Assembly (NCBI RefSeq): GCF_040939455.1
Contig: NC_134116.1
Coordinates: 47,693,400-47,757,399, forward strand
Direction: 5' to 3'
Source: Microcebus murinus
Lineage: Eukaryota; Chordata; Mammalia; Primates; Cheirogaleidae
DNA length: 64,000 bases
A model generated the notes under the pieces. It was not told the origin of the DNA and did no database searches. It saw nothing but the letters and a program-made list of their open reading frames with translations. How positions within the stretch are numbered: position 1 is the first letter of the stretch; every line of letters begins with the position of its first letter. The position numbers and the translations under genes are program-made. This document shows positions 53,401 through 64,000 of this stretch, piece after piece.

Positions 53401-55017
53401 GTTAAATTTTTGTTCATTCTATAGTCAACCCCAGAATATAATGAAAGAAAAAGAAAATAAATGAAAGAAAGAAAATTTCAATGACTATTAAAAATCAAGA
53501 CCTAAATTTTGATGGGAAAAGATAAAATAATGTAAGTGTAGTTTGATTTTATTAGAAAAGAACATATCTGGGGAAAAGTGATAAACAAAGCCAGGGAAGA
53601 AATTTAATTGGCCACTTAATTGGCCATTAATGTGCATGTTCTAGAAAGTTTTCTTACAAATAGAACAGATTTGACAAATCAAATACTCAACCCATATTAC
53701 TAAGCCCTACTATTTTCAAATTTTCAGAAAATAAAACCCTTCAGTGGCTTTTCTCGCCTGCTCAGCACATCTCCTCCCCCCACCCCAGGTCTCAGGTTTT
53801 TATCTTCAATACTTTGAAATATTATAACATGCAAACACATGTACACATACATAATAAATATTCTGGTTATCTATTCCTATGCATTTAAAAATGTTTATGT
53901 AGAAGCATAATGCACTCATAAATTGCAATCCAACTCGTGGTTAAAATATTAAGGTAAAATTAGTCAATTTAGTGATATGAAGCGAATCCCTCATATGGCG
54001 AACTTAGTTTTGAAAAATCTGATTTGGAATCTATTTCTCTGTCAAAAATTAGAGAGCAGGCTTTTTTTGTGACTTCTAATTCTAAAAATGAAACCTTGAC
54101 TTTTGAGGGGTGGTCTGGGGGGGTCAGGAGTGGAAAAGTAAGGCCGAAGGCAGAAAGAACGAGGCATTCTTGAACATAAGTTGAAAACCTTGATAGAAAC
54201 TTGTGGAAGTCAGGAAGATGCACCTTTCAATCTAGTGGCTTATAATCAATCAACGGCTTCTGCTACTTAATTTTGAAATCCATGTTCACATTCACTTCAA
54301 GGATCAGTTTCCAACAGGCTGTCCCCAGCCATGGTCTGAGTGTTGCAGGAATACTAAAGCGGACCTGCTCCTGGGAGTCATAATATTCCTATGATGGGCA
54401 ATTTTGACTTAACTGCCTATTGAGCTTGCCAGAAACTCCTAGGAATACACTGGAATCTGACAAATTTTCATCAAAACTTTTTTCTTCTTCAATAGGCACA
54501 CCTTTTCTCCTCCACAAGTATGATGTAGCATTTGTATCATAGTCTGACAACTCTGCAGGTATACTTTGACTATTTCCTAAATTCCCCTTTTAGGTATTTC
54601 TTCCAATAATTCTACTGTAGACCTAATCTTATTATGGTGTTTGCTTCTTGGGAGACCTATACTAAAGAAACACCATCTCACATTCATTATAGCAAGTAGA
54701 GTTCCTAGGAGTGAGAGGGGAAACAAGAAGAAATTAAGACAGATAAACTATGTATTAATAGCTTAAGAAGCATCAGATTCATCAGATTATATTTCTTACT
54801 GGAGCCAGAGGAGGGTTAGTCAGACATCCAAGTGGGTCCTGACATTGAGAGTAAAGAAAGTGGGGCAGAAGACAATGGGATGGAATTTTTTCACTATTTT
54901 ATTCAGAAAAATTTAACCCAATGCTCTCTTGCTTAATTATATTATATACATAAACTTTTACAGCTTCCCTTGAATCCTCTGAGAACACAGAGGTTACTTC
55001 ACATCATTGGATTTCTG
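50481..55017. other. Unrecognised AT-rich DNA
   Basis: No exon or RNA gene seen. 51000-51320, 52500-52700 and 54290-54660 are less AT-rich and repeat-like, the last perhaps an LTR ('ggacctgctcctgggagtca'), but I could not assign families. Small tandem 'atttggtaa' units lie at 53311-53343. Confidence 0.45.
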
Positions 55018-55205
55018 TGGCCAGCAAACTTTTTTCTGTAAATGTGCAGATAGTAAATATTTTAAACTTTGAAGGCCACATGCAGGTGTCTCTTGCTTTG
55101 TCATCTTTGTATTCTTATTCTCTCCTTCTTTTCCTCCTTTTTTAAAAAATTAAAACTTAAAAAACCTTTTTAGCTTGCAGGAAGCACAAACACAAGCCAG
55201 GAACC
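55018..55205 (+). mobile_element. hAT-Charlie (MER1-group) non-autonomous remnant
   Basis: 'cagcaaacttttttctgtaa', 'cagatagtaaatattttaaa' and 'ctttgaaggccacatgcagg' match the common element starting 'caaactttttctgtaaagggccagatagtaaatatttt'. The T-rich middle and 'ctttttagcttgcaggaagc' also fit. Confidence 0.75.
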
Positions 55206-56122
55206 AGTTAGTAGTTTTCTTATTCCAGCCTGAGATGAAAAGAAAGAGTATTTCACTACTGCATTACTCTATCAAAATTGAAAAACAAAATTCAAATGGA
55301 GATTTAGAAACAACAACAACAACATAAAAAACAGAACTCCTCTCAAACTCTACGGGAAATCCTCTAAAAATGAATTTTGTCTTATGCTCACTCCTTGCCT
55401 CCCCCCTCCCTATTTTACAGAAATCTTAGGTAGCCAAATATGGGATGGCTTTTTAAAAATAACTAAATACAAACACAGATAAATATAACAGAGATATATA
55501 CACTTTATCCACATATGCACATGCTGAAACACACACATGCATAAACTCAAATATATATTACATAATGTGTAATTTCTGGTGGAACGCACAAAGCATGTTA
55601 TGCATTCTTCAAATAGGAGCAATAGTAAAGTGGAGGTGTGGAATGTAATCTCCTGAAGGCTGGCTATGTGTAGAGAGAATGTTCACTTGATGGGAGCCTG
55701 AAATTTTAAACTAGAAAGCATTTATAGGACTATTATGACATAAGAAGGGAAGGAGAGGAATGCTGAAAGAAAGTCAAGCTTGATAAATTGTAATTTTGCC
55801 CTATATCCTTCAAATAACTACTAAATTCTATAACTGCAGTTATAACTAAAATGATATAAACCTAAGTTGACATTTATATAAAAATAATACATTTTATGAC
55901 TATAATAAGAGGATTGTAAAATGGTCTTGTTACGTAAGAAATATATTTTTCCAAATGAATCACGGATAGTGATTTTAAAGCTTTGGCCTCTGTGAATTCA
56001 AATGTCAAGTTGAAGAAGAAAGGATTGAGGAAGAACATGGTACATTGTCCTTATCTAATTGCTGCACAGTACATTGCCCTCATGTATTTATTTCATGATA
56101 ATTAAGGCCTTCAACAAACAAA
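55206..56122. other. Unrecognised AT-rich intergenic DNA
   Basis: A (CAA)n stretch near 55308-55324. No gene or confident repeat. Confidence 0.5.
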
Positions 56123-56420
56123 GGCTGGGTGCAATGGCTACACCTGTAATCCTAGCACTTTGGGAGGCCAGGGTGGGAGGATCACTTGAGACCATGAATT
56201 TGAGACCATGAATTTGAGACCAGCCTTGGCAACAGAGCAAGACATTGTCTCTACAAAAAAAATAGAAAAATTAGCCAGGTGTAGCGGTGCGTGCCTGTTG
56301 AGACCCAGCTACTTGAACAACAGAGGCAGGAGGATTGTTTGAGCCCAGAAGTATGAAGCTGCAGTGATCTGTAAAGATGCCATTGCATTCTAGCCTAGGC
56401 AACAGAAAGAGACTCTACCT

Positions 56421-56435
<15 letters not shown>
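56123..56435 (+). mobile_element. Old Alu SINE (AluJ-like)
   Basis: Dimeric Alu (ggctgggtgcaatggctaca ... agcactttgggaggcc) with a plain linker lacking the lemur insert and many differences. A 14-bp tandem duplication, gagaccatgaattt, occurs at 56188-56201 and 56202-56215 in the B-box region. No clear target-site duplication. Confidence 0.95.

Positions 56436-56479
<44 letters not shown>
56436..56479. repeat. (AT)n(AG)n microsatellite in the Alu tail
   Basis: About 9 AT units followed by 12 AG units directly after the poly-A. Confidence 0.97.
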
Positions 56480-56485
<6 letters not shown>

Positions 56486-57426
56486 AAAAGAAATAATAGT
56501 TTTACTCTTAATTTCTTTTTAAAAAATTTCTATTGTTATATGTAACATAGTACACTGCACAAATGATACTGGATCAGATCAATAAAGTTTTACTTATGTA
56601 CATTTTGGAGCAACGTGCAATAAAATCAAGCTATAAAATAAAATATTGATACTTTTTCTACAAAGTAGGAAAAATGGTACCTAATAGAAAAATTTACAAT
56701 CTATGTATTCTGAATCAATAATGAACATTTACTTTAGTATATATTATATAAGATGTACAAAATAAAAATTTAAATAGTGTCATCAAAATAGTTTTCATTT
56801 GTTTTAAATATATTCCACCTCTATTTTTAGCCATTTGACATGTTATCTCAATATAAGTTAGGGCATATCTGTGCCATGCCAAAGTATTTGAGTTCTTTAA
56901 AATTAAAAATCAGTCAATATAGTCTAACAATAAGTCAGGATTACTGAGGTATATGTTAATATAATATTACTGTAATATCCAGAAATCTGAAAAGTTTAGA
57001 AAAATATTTTTCTCTGTATATTGATTGATACGAATGAAGACATTAATAATGCTATGATAACTACCCCACATATAAATAAAATTTTTGAATATTAATTATA
57101 TCCCCAGTTCAACATATCATTTGATTGTAATGACAAGTTTCTTTTTGCTATTGATCTCCTGCCAAAATACTACTTTTATGCATCTTTGATTTTTATGAAA
57201 AAGCATTGGCCCAATTGGCTATGTTCAAATAATGACAACATTATAATTTATATACACATGTGGTAAATAAAGCTAGTAAAATCCTTTAATTTTGCTACCC
57301 AAGACATGGAAAATACCATTTCTGTGATACAAGGTCAATCACCTACGTTCATTCTATGTATCAGAGAATCACAAGGATTATAATAGAAGTGATTGTTTTT
57401 TGGTATTGTCAGCTTATTAAAGAGTG
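56480..57426. other. Unrecognised AT-rich intergenic DNA
   Basis: No gene or confident repeat. Confidence 0.5.
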
Positions 57427-57432
57427 CACTGA

Positions 57433-58006
57433 TGTTGTGGTCCGATTGCAGGACGGAGATCAACACATAGGACATAGACATAAGATGCAGACACGACAGA
57501 GTTGGCTGCAGTCCCAGAAAAATAAAGTACACAGACACAGAGACGATTGAATACTGCAGCACCTTAAAGTGCCAGTCGTTTTATTTTTATGCAGTTTAAT
57601 TGGGCAAGCATCCAGCAGCTATTTTCTCATGTCAGCTATTTTCCCAGCCACTTTTTGGTACGTGACTTCCCATGGCCAACAACACCTGTTTCTCCAGTCA
57701 AAGCACCAGAGATACCCTTCAAAAGATGTTTACATTCTCTCTGTCACTGTGTCCAGATAACAGACAAACTTGGCTCACTTGTGAAACCACAGATCATTGG
57801 CCATCTGCAACTTCTGGCACCGCATGCAGGATACCAGACAACCTTGGCTCGCATGCGAGACCACAGGTCCTTGGCCATTTGCCCAGAGGAACAGTTCTCT
57901 CAGCTGGTCAACAAGTCACGTCCTGCCAATTATGGGAACAAGCAATGGGCTCCCATTCTGCTGACTTTGGGTCCCTGCCAATCAGACCCAGGGACAGCTT
58001 GCTTCA
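57433..58006 (-). mobile_element. Solo LTR of an endogenous retrovirus, antisense
   Basis: A GC-richer block with LTR termini. On the minus strand it runs 5'-TGAAGCAAGC...GGACCACAACA-3', with an AATAAA signal (complement at 57580-57585) and a TATA-like AT-rich stretch beside it. The direct repeat cactga (57427-57432 and 58007-58012) is a plausible 6-bp target duplication; shared bases continue 5 bp further (cactgatgttg), so a 4-bp ctga duplication is also possible. No internal retroviral genes are adjacent, so this is a solo LTR. The several plus ORFs (57569-58070) are antisense by-products. Class (ERVK-like or ERV1) not settled. Confidence 0.8.
57756..57882 (-). repeat. Tandem duplication in the LTR U3-like part
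   Basis: Two units of about 53 bp spaced 74 bp apart (start 57756 and 57830), roughly 80 percent identical by eye: 'cagacaaacttggctc' versus 'cagacaaccttggctc', and 'cattggccatctgc' versus 'cttggccatttgc'. They lie upstream of the AATAAA in LTR orientation, where retroviral enhancer repeats occur. Confidence 0.85.
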
Positions 58007-58017
58007 CACTGATGTTG

Positions 58018-59209
58018 CCCATTTCAGTCTAGTGGTTTCAATAATAGTAGTAAGAAGAAGTGGCTTTTAGCATGCCAGTGTCACTACAATACTAGGACAT
58101 ACTAAGAGGAGATTCTTCTCATGAAAACTTAACCTGTATACTCTGGTGTGTTGGAAGCCAGTTAAGAGTCTGGCTGGGACTAATTGTGATTTCTACATCA
58201 AGGAAAAAGGTACATACAATAAGATCAAATTAAACTTCTAGAATATAGTAGAGCATAGGTGATGAAATTTACCATAAGTTAAGTGGACATTGAAGACACT
58301 AATTTTAATAGAGTAGGAGTAAAAGTATCTCAAGTGGGCTACCTGTTATGGTGGATTTTCTCCTGTAGGAAAAGACTATCTGTGGTTCACATACATGCAA
58401 AAGCCAAGGAAAAAGTGATAATATATTACCAAAGACCACAAAATCATTAAGGGATTAGGAGGAAGACGGTAGATTTTACGTTGTTCTCAAATCACTCTCT
58501 GACTCTAAGGACCAAGAGAAAATCTTGATTACTGTGTGTTTTGCCTAAAATAAAGAAAGATTATAATAATACAAATATTGTAATAATGAATACATATATT
58601 CATTTATGTATATTCATTCTAGATAAAAAAAATAAATTCCAAGAAAAAATAAAAATACAACTATTTCAATAATTATAGGTGATCAAAAAATGAATATTAT
58701 ACACAGCTATTCAATAGTAATATATCTTAGGTAAGATATATGTAAGGATTGCAAATTTTCCTGTCAGTTTTTTCTCTTTAAAGCTCAAATTCAAACCATA
58801 AGTAAACACAGAGAGAGAAAATTTGAAAAGATGACTAGGAATAATTTAAGAATTGGGTTTGGTTTCTTGTAGGTATAGAATTAAATTAAGTGAAAGTTCT
58901 TAATTTCTTGACACATGTTTTATGTTAAAACATAAAACATGTTTTACATTAAGCAAACAAACAGAATTTGCCATATAAATAATCTAGTGGCTAGCTCTAT
59001 GCATTCTTATCCTTCATAGTGCCTTTAAATAAATAAATGTCCCATGATGATATATTATTTATCTTTATGAACAATAAAGATGAATAATTTGTCCAAGGTT
59101 GAATAATGCAGCAGGCAAAAGACTACTGGTTTCATTACTTATTAATTATAGTTTACTGTTGCTTGTCATGGCATATTTGTGAAATTATATCAACTGTTAA
59201 ATTAAATTT
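58018..59209. other. Unrecognised AT-rich intergenic DNA
   Basis: Contains a 30-bp hairpin at 58913-58942 (acatgttttatgtt/aa/aacataaaacatgt). 59030-59110 may be a weak antisense MIR. No gene seen. Confidence 0.45.
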
Positions 59210-59585
59210 GGCCTAAAGCAGCCTCTGTACATGGTGAACTCTAACCTAATTTATGTAAACAAACTGCAACTAAACTTGAGGGTATACTCTTATAACAAGT
59301 GGCTGAGTCTAAGCCAATCATAGCAGCCAAGCTTTCAGCCAATTACAGGCTGCAAACTGTTCAGACATGTCCAAATAGGCAAATGTTGATCTGTAAACAA
59401 TTAAAATTTTTTTGTATATCCCGTTTTTCCCATGTCCATCAATGCTGCTAGAAGGCTTGCTTGCTGGAGCTCTCTGAATCCTTACTAGTTCATGGTTCTG
59501 CTCTATTCATAAATCTTTCCTCTGCTCAAATAAACTCTGATAAATGTAATTTGTCTAAGTTTCTTTTAACTTTATGAAAAAAATC
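59210..59585 (+). mobile_element. LTR of an endogenous retrovirus (solo, old)
   Basis: Blocks 'cctctgtacatggtgaactc', 'taagccaatcatagcagcca', 'agctttcagccaattacagg' and 'catgtccaaataggcaaatg', then AATAAA at 59529-59534 followed by 'tgtaatttgtctaagtttct'. This order is that of a common mammalian LTR. No viral genes adjacent. Exact family not named. Confidence 0.75.
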
Positions 59586-60019
59586 TCATGGAAGTATTAG
59601 CTTATAAGTAAGAACAAAAGAAGGCAAAATTTCCAATGTCCAAAGCAAAATTTCACCAATGTTACATACAAAAGGCAGGTCTTTCAAGATGAACAATCAA
59701 GTGCTGATCACTAGAACATTCAATTAAATGAAAATAAAATAAGTGTAATCAAAAGTCCCTGCTGAACTTAAGCATTTTAGGGTGCAGCATTCATGTCTTA
59801 TTGCTGTTGAACTTATTATGAGAACCGTGGGTTAAGAAAATTATTTAATCATAGTTGTAAAAGTTGTGAATAAAGCTTAATTGAATAGTATTTCACCTGT
59901 TAAATTTCTTTAAAATACATTAAAATGATGAAGAATTTCATTTATAATATCATACCCATCAAACATATAGATTGAACCTAGACAAATAAGATTTAATGTA
60001 TTTTTACATTCACCACCCA
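59586..60019. other. Unrecognised AT-rich intergenic DNA
   Basis: No gene or confident repeat. Confidence 0.5.
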
Positions 60020-60760
60020 AAAGAACAAAATATATGATTTAGCAAACAGGAACAAAGCTATGAAGAGTCAATATGAGCTCTGTGTAAAAAGTAATTTGTA
60101 GAGCAGTATGTGTAATATAATTTCATTAATACAACAATACACAGACATACAGATAAGTATAGAAAATAGTTGTTACCACATAGGGATAGAAAGATGTAGA
60201 CCATTATGAAGTTTTATTTTTATTGCTTTGAATTTTTTAATTACAAGGAGTAGATGATAATTTAAATTTCTTTAAAAATATGCAGATAAACAAAATGTGC
60301 TAGAAAATCAGATATTTACATTTTAAAAAGTAAGCTTCAATGCACACTTCACAATTTTACATCTAAAAATTAACACAAAGGATATTAAACTAATTGTAAA
60401 ACCCAGTAATATTTCCAGAAGAAAACAAAAGTGAATATCATTAAGACCCTGGGTCAGGAATCTATTTTTTTAGGTACAAATCCATAATAATGTAGCATTA
60501 AAAGCACTTTTTTTTTTGTTTTTAGCATTTCATTTTTATCTTTGAAAAAAAAACCTCTTTATGTGTGTATATGTAAGCATAGGAAAAAAGTCTGCAAATA
60601 CGCACAACGACTTTTAACAATGGTAATCTCTGGAGGTGAGGAGAGCTTGGTTTGGAGATATGACATAAGGGAATCTCTTCATTTTTTATTTAATATTCTC
60701 TATTGTTTAAATTCATATTTATAATGATATATGTTCATTTTTATTTTTAAAAATAAGGAA
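60020..60760 (+). mobile_element. Old LINE 3'-end-like sequence
   Basis: 60415-60490 ('cagaagaaaacaaaagtgaa', 'aagaccctgggtcaggaatc') fits the L1M 3' region (gaagaaaac...gaccttgggttaggcaa). 60560-60760 ('taagcataggaaaaaagtct', 'aacaatggtaatctctggag') resembles a common LINE tail segment. Diverged; exact family and limits uncertain. Confidence 0.45.
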
Positions 60761-63700
60761 GTATTTAAATATAATATTTATTGGGTTTTTCTTTCTTTTG
60801 TGTGTGTGTTCTCTTTTTTTAATTTCATGATATTATGGAGTAATAAAAAGTACTAGCTACAAATTGCCAATTGTTCTTCAATAAAGATGTTAACTGTATT
60901 TATATAAACGAGTAATAGCAATTTTATGCTAATGTATCAATACCAAAGGAAAATATGCATATTATTTTGAAAACGGTATAAAATCAGCAAAATTTTGTAG
61001 AAGTAGATGACTCATGAGACAAAAATAAAAGGCATTTGTTATAATTATCATTATATTTTTAGGTTAAAGAGAAACACTGCGGCATATTTAAGAAGATAAA
61101 CTTCTTAAATTTGTCATTATGAAAATGCATGAAGTTATCACCACCTTTAAAAAAATATCAAGAAAACTAAAAGGGAAAAACATTAGTAATGATAAAAATA
61201 AAGTGACAGACTCAAATGAGATATTTAGCTACCTGAAGTTATACAACACTCAACAAAATGTGGCTGACATTTTGCTTTTAATGTTGATTTTGTTATCATT
61301 TTATATATTATATTACTAAAATGAGCAAGTTTGGCAATGGATGTAAATGTTAATAATACTGAAAATACTGGGTTGTGATGGTGCTCTCACTCCCTTTAAA
61401 AAGACCTTAAGAAAATGCAAAGTAAAACAATAAAAACAAGGCTAGAATAAATACAATGAGCAAATTTTCATTTTTTGGTAGATACTCCACCACCTAAAGG
61501 AATAAGCAAATTGAGAATCTCTTAAAATTTCTTGTAGCTCAAAACATATTTTTAAAAGAAAAGGTAAAATTTAACCACTCTTTTCAGGTCTAGAGCTCAG
61601 GTTTCGCAATCAGATAAATATTGTTCAGTTTTTAAATTGTACTAATTATTAGTTATCTTATAAACTATTTCTTAATGTTGCTGTGCTTCTGTTATTGTAC
61701 TTAAACATGGACATGATAGTATGTATCTGACAGAGTTGTATTGAGAATAAAAGAAGAGAATTTGGCCTATATTGTACCACCATTTTTAAAAATCATTTTT
61801 TTTGAAATATTATCTCATTTACAGGGCTTCAACAGGTTCAGAAAGGCTTCTGTTGTCCAGTTAAACACTATGGGTATTTCAGAAGGATATTTCAAAGGAA
61901 TAAAAAATTATAACAGCATCCAGTGACAACTTTTCCTGAATACATTTATATTCTATTTATAGTGTTCATTCTTATAAATAGTATCAATATTGAATATACT
62001 TTAGATTATAAAAATATTGCTTTATAAAAACATATTTTAGTAAACTAGTTATGAACAAAAATTGAATTGGGATGGTGTATTTTTGCAGAGCTAAGTCAGT
62101 GAAGTGATCTATTAAAAGATTAGAACTGATAACATTCTTCAATTTATGAATTTTACTATCTGATCATATTTGATAAAGTATCACTGATATATATATGTAT
62201 GCATGCACATATATGTGTATATATGTTTGTGCTATATATATGTATATATACACCCATACACACACACCACATATATATATGTGTATATATATATATCTCC
62301 AGATAATATAGAAAAATAGGAAGTCAAAAAAAGATCAAATCTGTTTGCCTAATGGAGATATTTCTCTTCATCAATGTCAAATTTTACTCTTTTCTCCAGT
62401 GAACTGATAATTATATCATTATTTGCCTTTAAATTTGAAAGATGATCTATTTGGCTTATACATCTGGTAATTCCTGCCACAGAAATAGATGAGGTTGGTC
62501 TTGTAGATTTATCATCACAGCCACAAGAGACATTACGGCACAACTTTTGCTCAGTAAGAAGACTTGATGATGTTTGGCAGGACATTGTCCCTCACAGGCA
62601 AGGTCATGGAGGACTAAAGCCTGCTTGCTAATTGTTCCTATTCTGATTAATGTAGAAAGTCTTTTTCTTTTTTTGCATAAGCTTATTAAAAAGAAATTCT
62701 AAAATTATCTTTTCTCAGCTTAGAAAACACCTATTTTACAATTCTATTGAAACTAAAAATCTTCTGATATTGCAGTGACCTCCACTCTATTTGTGTAACC
62801 TTCCTTATTGCTTAGATAAGGAAGCAAGAGAATGGTTTATAGCCCTAGAATAGTTTATAGATAGAAAATAGTATAGGTTAATAGCACAGTAAAATAACAA
62901 AATACTGATTTACAGTTTATTTATATCTAACAATATAGAATAAATATGATTAGGAAGTTATTAAAATATTACCATAATTATGACTTTGCAAGTTAGAATA
63001 AGTCAATAGAACCTTAAAAATAAATATTAAAAAATAATAGAAATAGGTTAAATCACTTGGTTAATTCTAAAATTGTCACATATACTCTCCCTATTTCATA
63101 ATTACTGTTACAATTACTATAGAAATAATTTCAATACATGAAAGACATACACACAAAAAAAAAACAAAAAAAAAGAAATAATTATACATTGTTGTGCTTG
63201 AGAATTATGTGTCTTATTATTGATGCTTCAGCTGACATTTAATTTATATTCATCATAGTTTGGATTATCATAATTTGTAATGCTTGTCAGTGTAAAATCA
63301 ACCAGTTATGAAAATGATTAAATAGATTTAAATAACTTTAGAAGTAACTTGGATGACATATAATTTTGTTATGACAGAAAATAAATCTATATCTCTCTAG
63401 CCCCAAATTTTGGATATTTTTTGGCTATGGGGAAATAGAACAATTTAAAACAGTCAATTGGTTGTAAAATGTTATGTTTATTTTCATAAGGAACCCATAT
63501 TCTTTTTACTTATTCAGACTGATATAAAATACATGTAATTTTTCAACAGTTCTCTTCACTTGTACTAATATGGAAAATTAGTGTTAGGCTATTAGCTCAA
63601 AAGTGAAGTAAAAACATTTAAGTGGAATATACATTAAGAGAATATAAGTGAATTCTTAGTTTAACTGATCTCCAATGAAAGGGTAAAATACAGATAGGAA

Positions 63701-64000
63701 ACCCCTAATGCTTAAGGTAATCAATACATAATAATCAATATATTTAGTTTTATATACAAGCAATGGGTCTACTCACAATCACATGAAAAAGTAAATATAT
63801 AAATAAATACATAAATCAGTTTGTTCTAATTGCAAATAATTAGATCCATCAAAAGCTGTGATGTTCAATTTTGGTGGCTATATTTAAAGAGATCTGTGTA
63901 AACTAGAAAGGCTACAGTGAGAATTAAAAAATGATAAAAAGAAGCAGAAACTTCTGATTTTGACTCTAAATAAATCAATTCCTATCTGAATGTTTCTGCA
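60761..64000. other. Unrecognised AT-rich intergenic DNA
   Basis: No gene, RNA gene or confident repeat. Short ORFs (for example 61119-61319 and 62349-62585) lack motifs and supporting context. Confidence 0.5.
62187..62297. repeat. TA/TG/CA compound microsatellite
   Basis: Alternating runs of TATA, TATG, CACA and TGTA units over about 110 bp. Confidence 0.95.

Noticed and set aside
57569..58070. Overlapping plus-strand ORFs of 63, 147 and 132 codons
   Set aside because: They lie antisense to a well-bounded solo LTR, overlap one another in different frames and show no protein domain.
58913..58942. 30-bp hairpin as a possible small RNA precursor
   Set aside because: Arms are only 14 bp, AT-rich, with a 2-bp loop; too short for a microRNA hairpin.

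Overview
The window is intergenic nuclear DNA from a primate, most likely a strepsirrhine and probably a lemur. It is AT-rich, has no intact protein-coding gene, and is built mostly of transposable elements of several ages. The lineage call rests on dimeric Alu SINEs at 2653, 16243, 25749 and 49867. Their middle A-rich linker carries an extra TA-rich segment (attaattggccaactaata) that I know from lemur-type Alus and not from human AluJ/S/Y. Three LINE-1 3' ends (3516-3746, 31268-31752, 37176-37401) share a terminal motif of the type TTTGTACCCCC...TAATAT. The species call is from memory of these families; I ran no alignment.

Layout. 1-3746 is the 3' part of a degenerate LINE-1 (ORF2 and 3' UTR, + strand). 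A lemur-type Alu sits inside its ORF2 with a clear 14-bp target-site duplication. The L1 tail abuts the 3' half of a Tigger1 DNA transposon (to 4664). 4.7-16 kb is mostly unrecognised AT-rich DNA with old LINE pieces (L1M at 6840, L2-like at 12.8-13.8 kb). 16.2-18.1 kb holds an Alu with an expanded internal microsatellite, a 70-bp near-perfect palindrome, AT/TG microsatellites and a small pogo-type DNA transposon. 18.9-35.1 kb carries scattered LTR remnants, another Alu, an antisense old L1 and an antisense lemur-type L1 3' end. 36.7-37.4 kb is a 5'-truncated L1 with a 13-bp target-site duplication. 38.6-40.8 kb is the 5' part of an L1-like element (5' UTR and broken ORF1). A 420-bp piece of it recurs at 22162-22581 with 5 mismatches and no gaps. 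42.7-50.5 kb contains two old antisense L1 tracts, each split by an Alu. 55-60.8 kb has a hAT remnant, an old Alu, a well-bounded solo LTR with an internal U3-like duplication, another LTR and LINE-like tails. 60.8-64 kb shows only a microsatellite.

No host exon, CpG island, tRNA, rRNA or CRISPR array could be supported. Nearly all ORFs are either fragments of L1 ORF2 or chance ORFs in repeats. I found no coherent undescribed biological system. The best leads are structural: the near-identical 420-bp L1 5'-UTR segment pair, the hairpin at the edge of one copy, and the 33-bp-arm palindrome.
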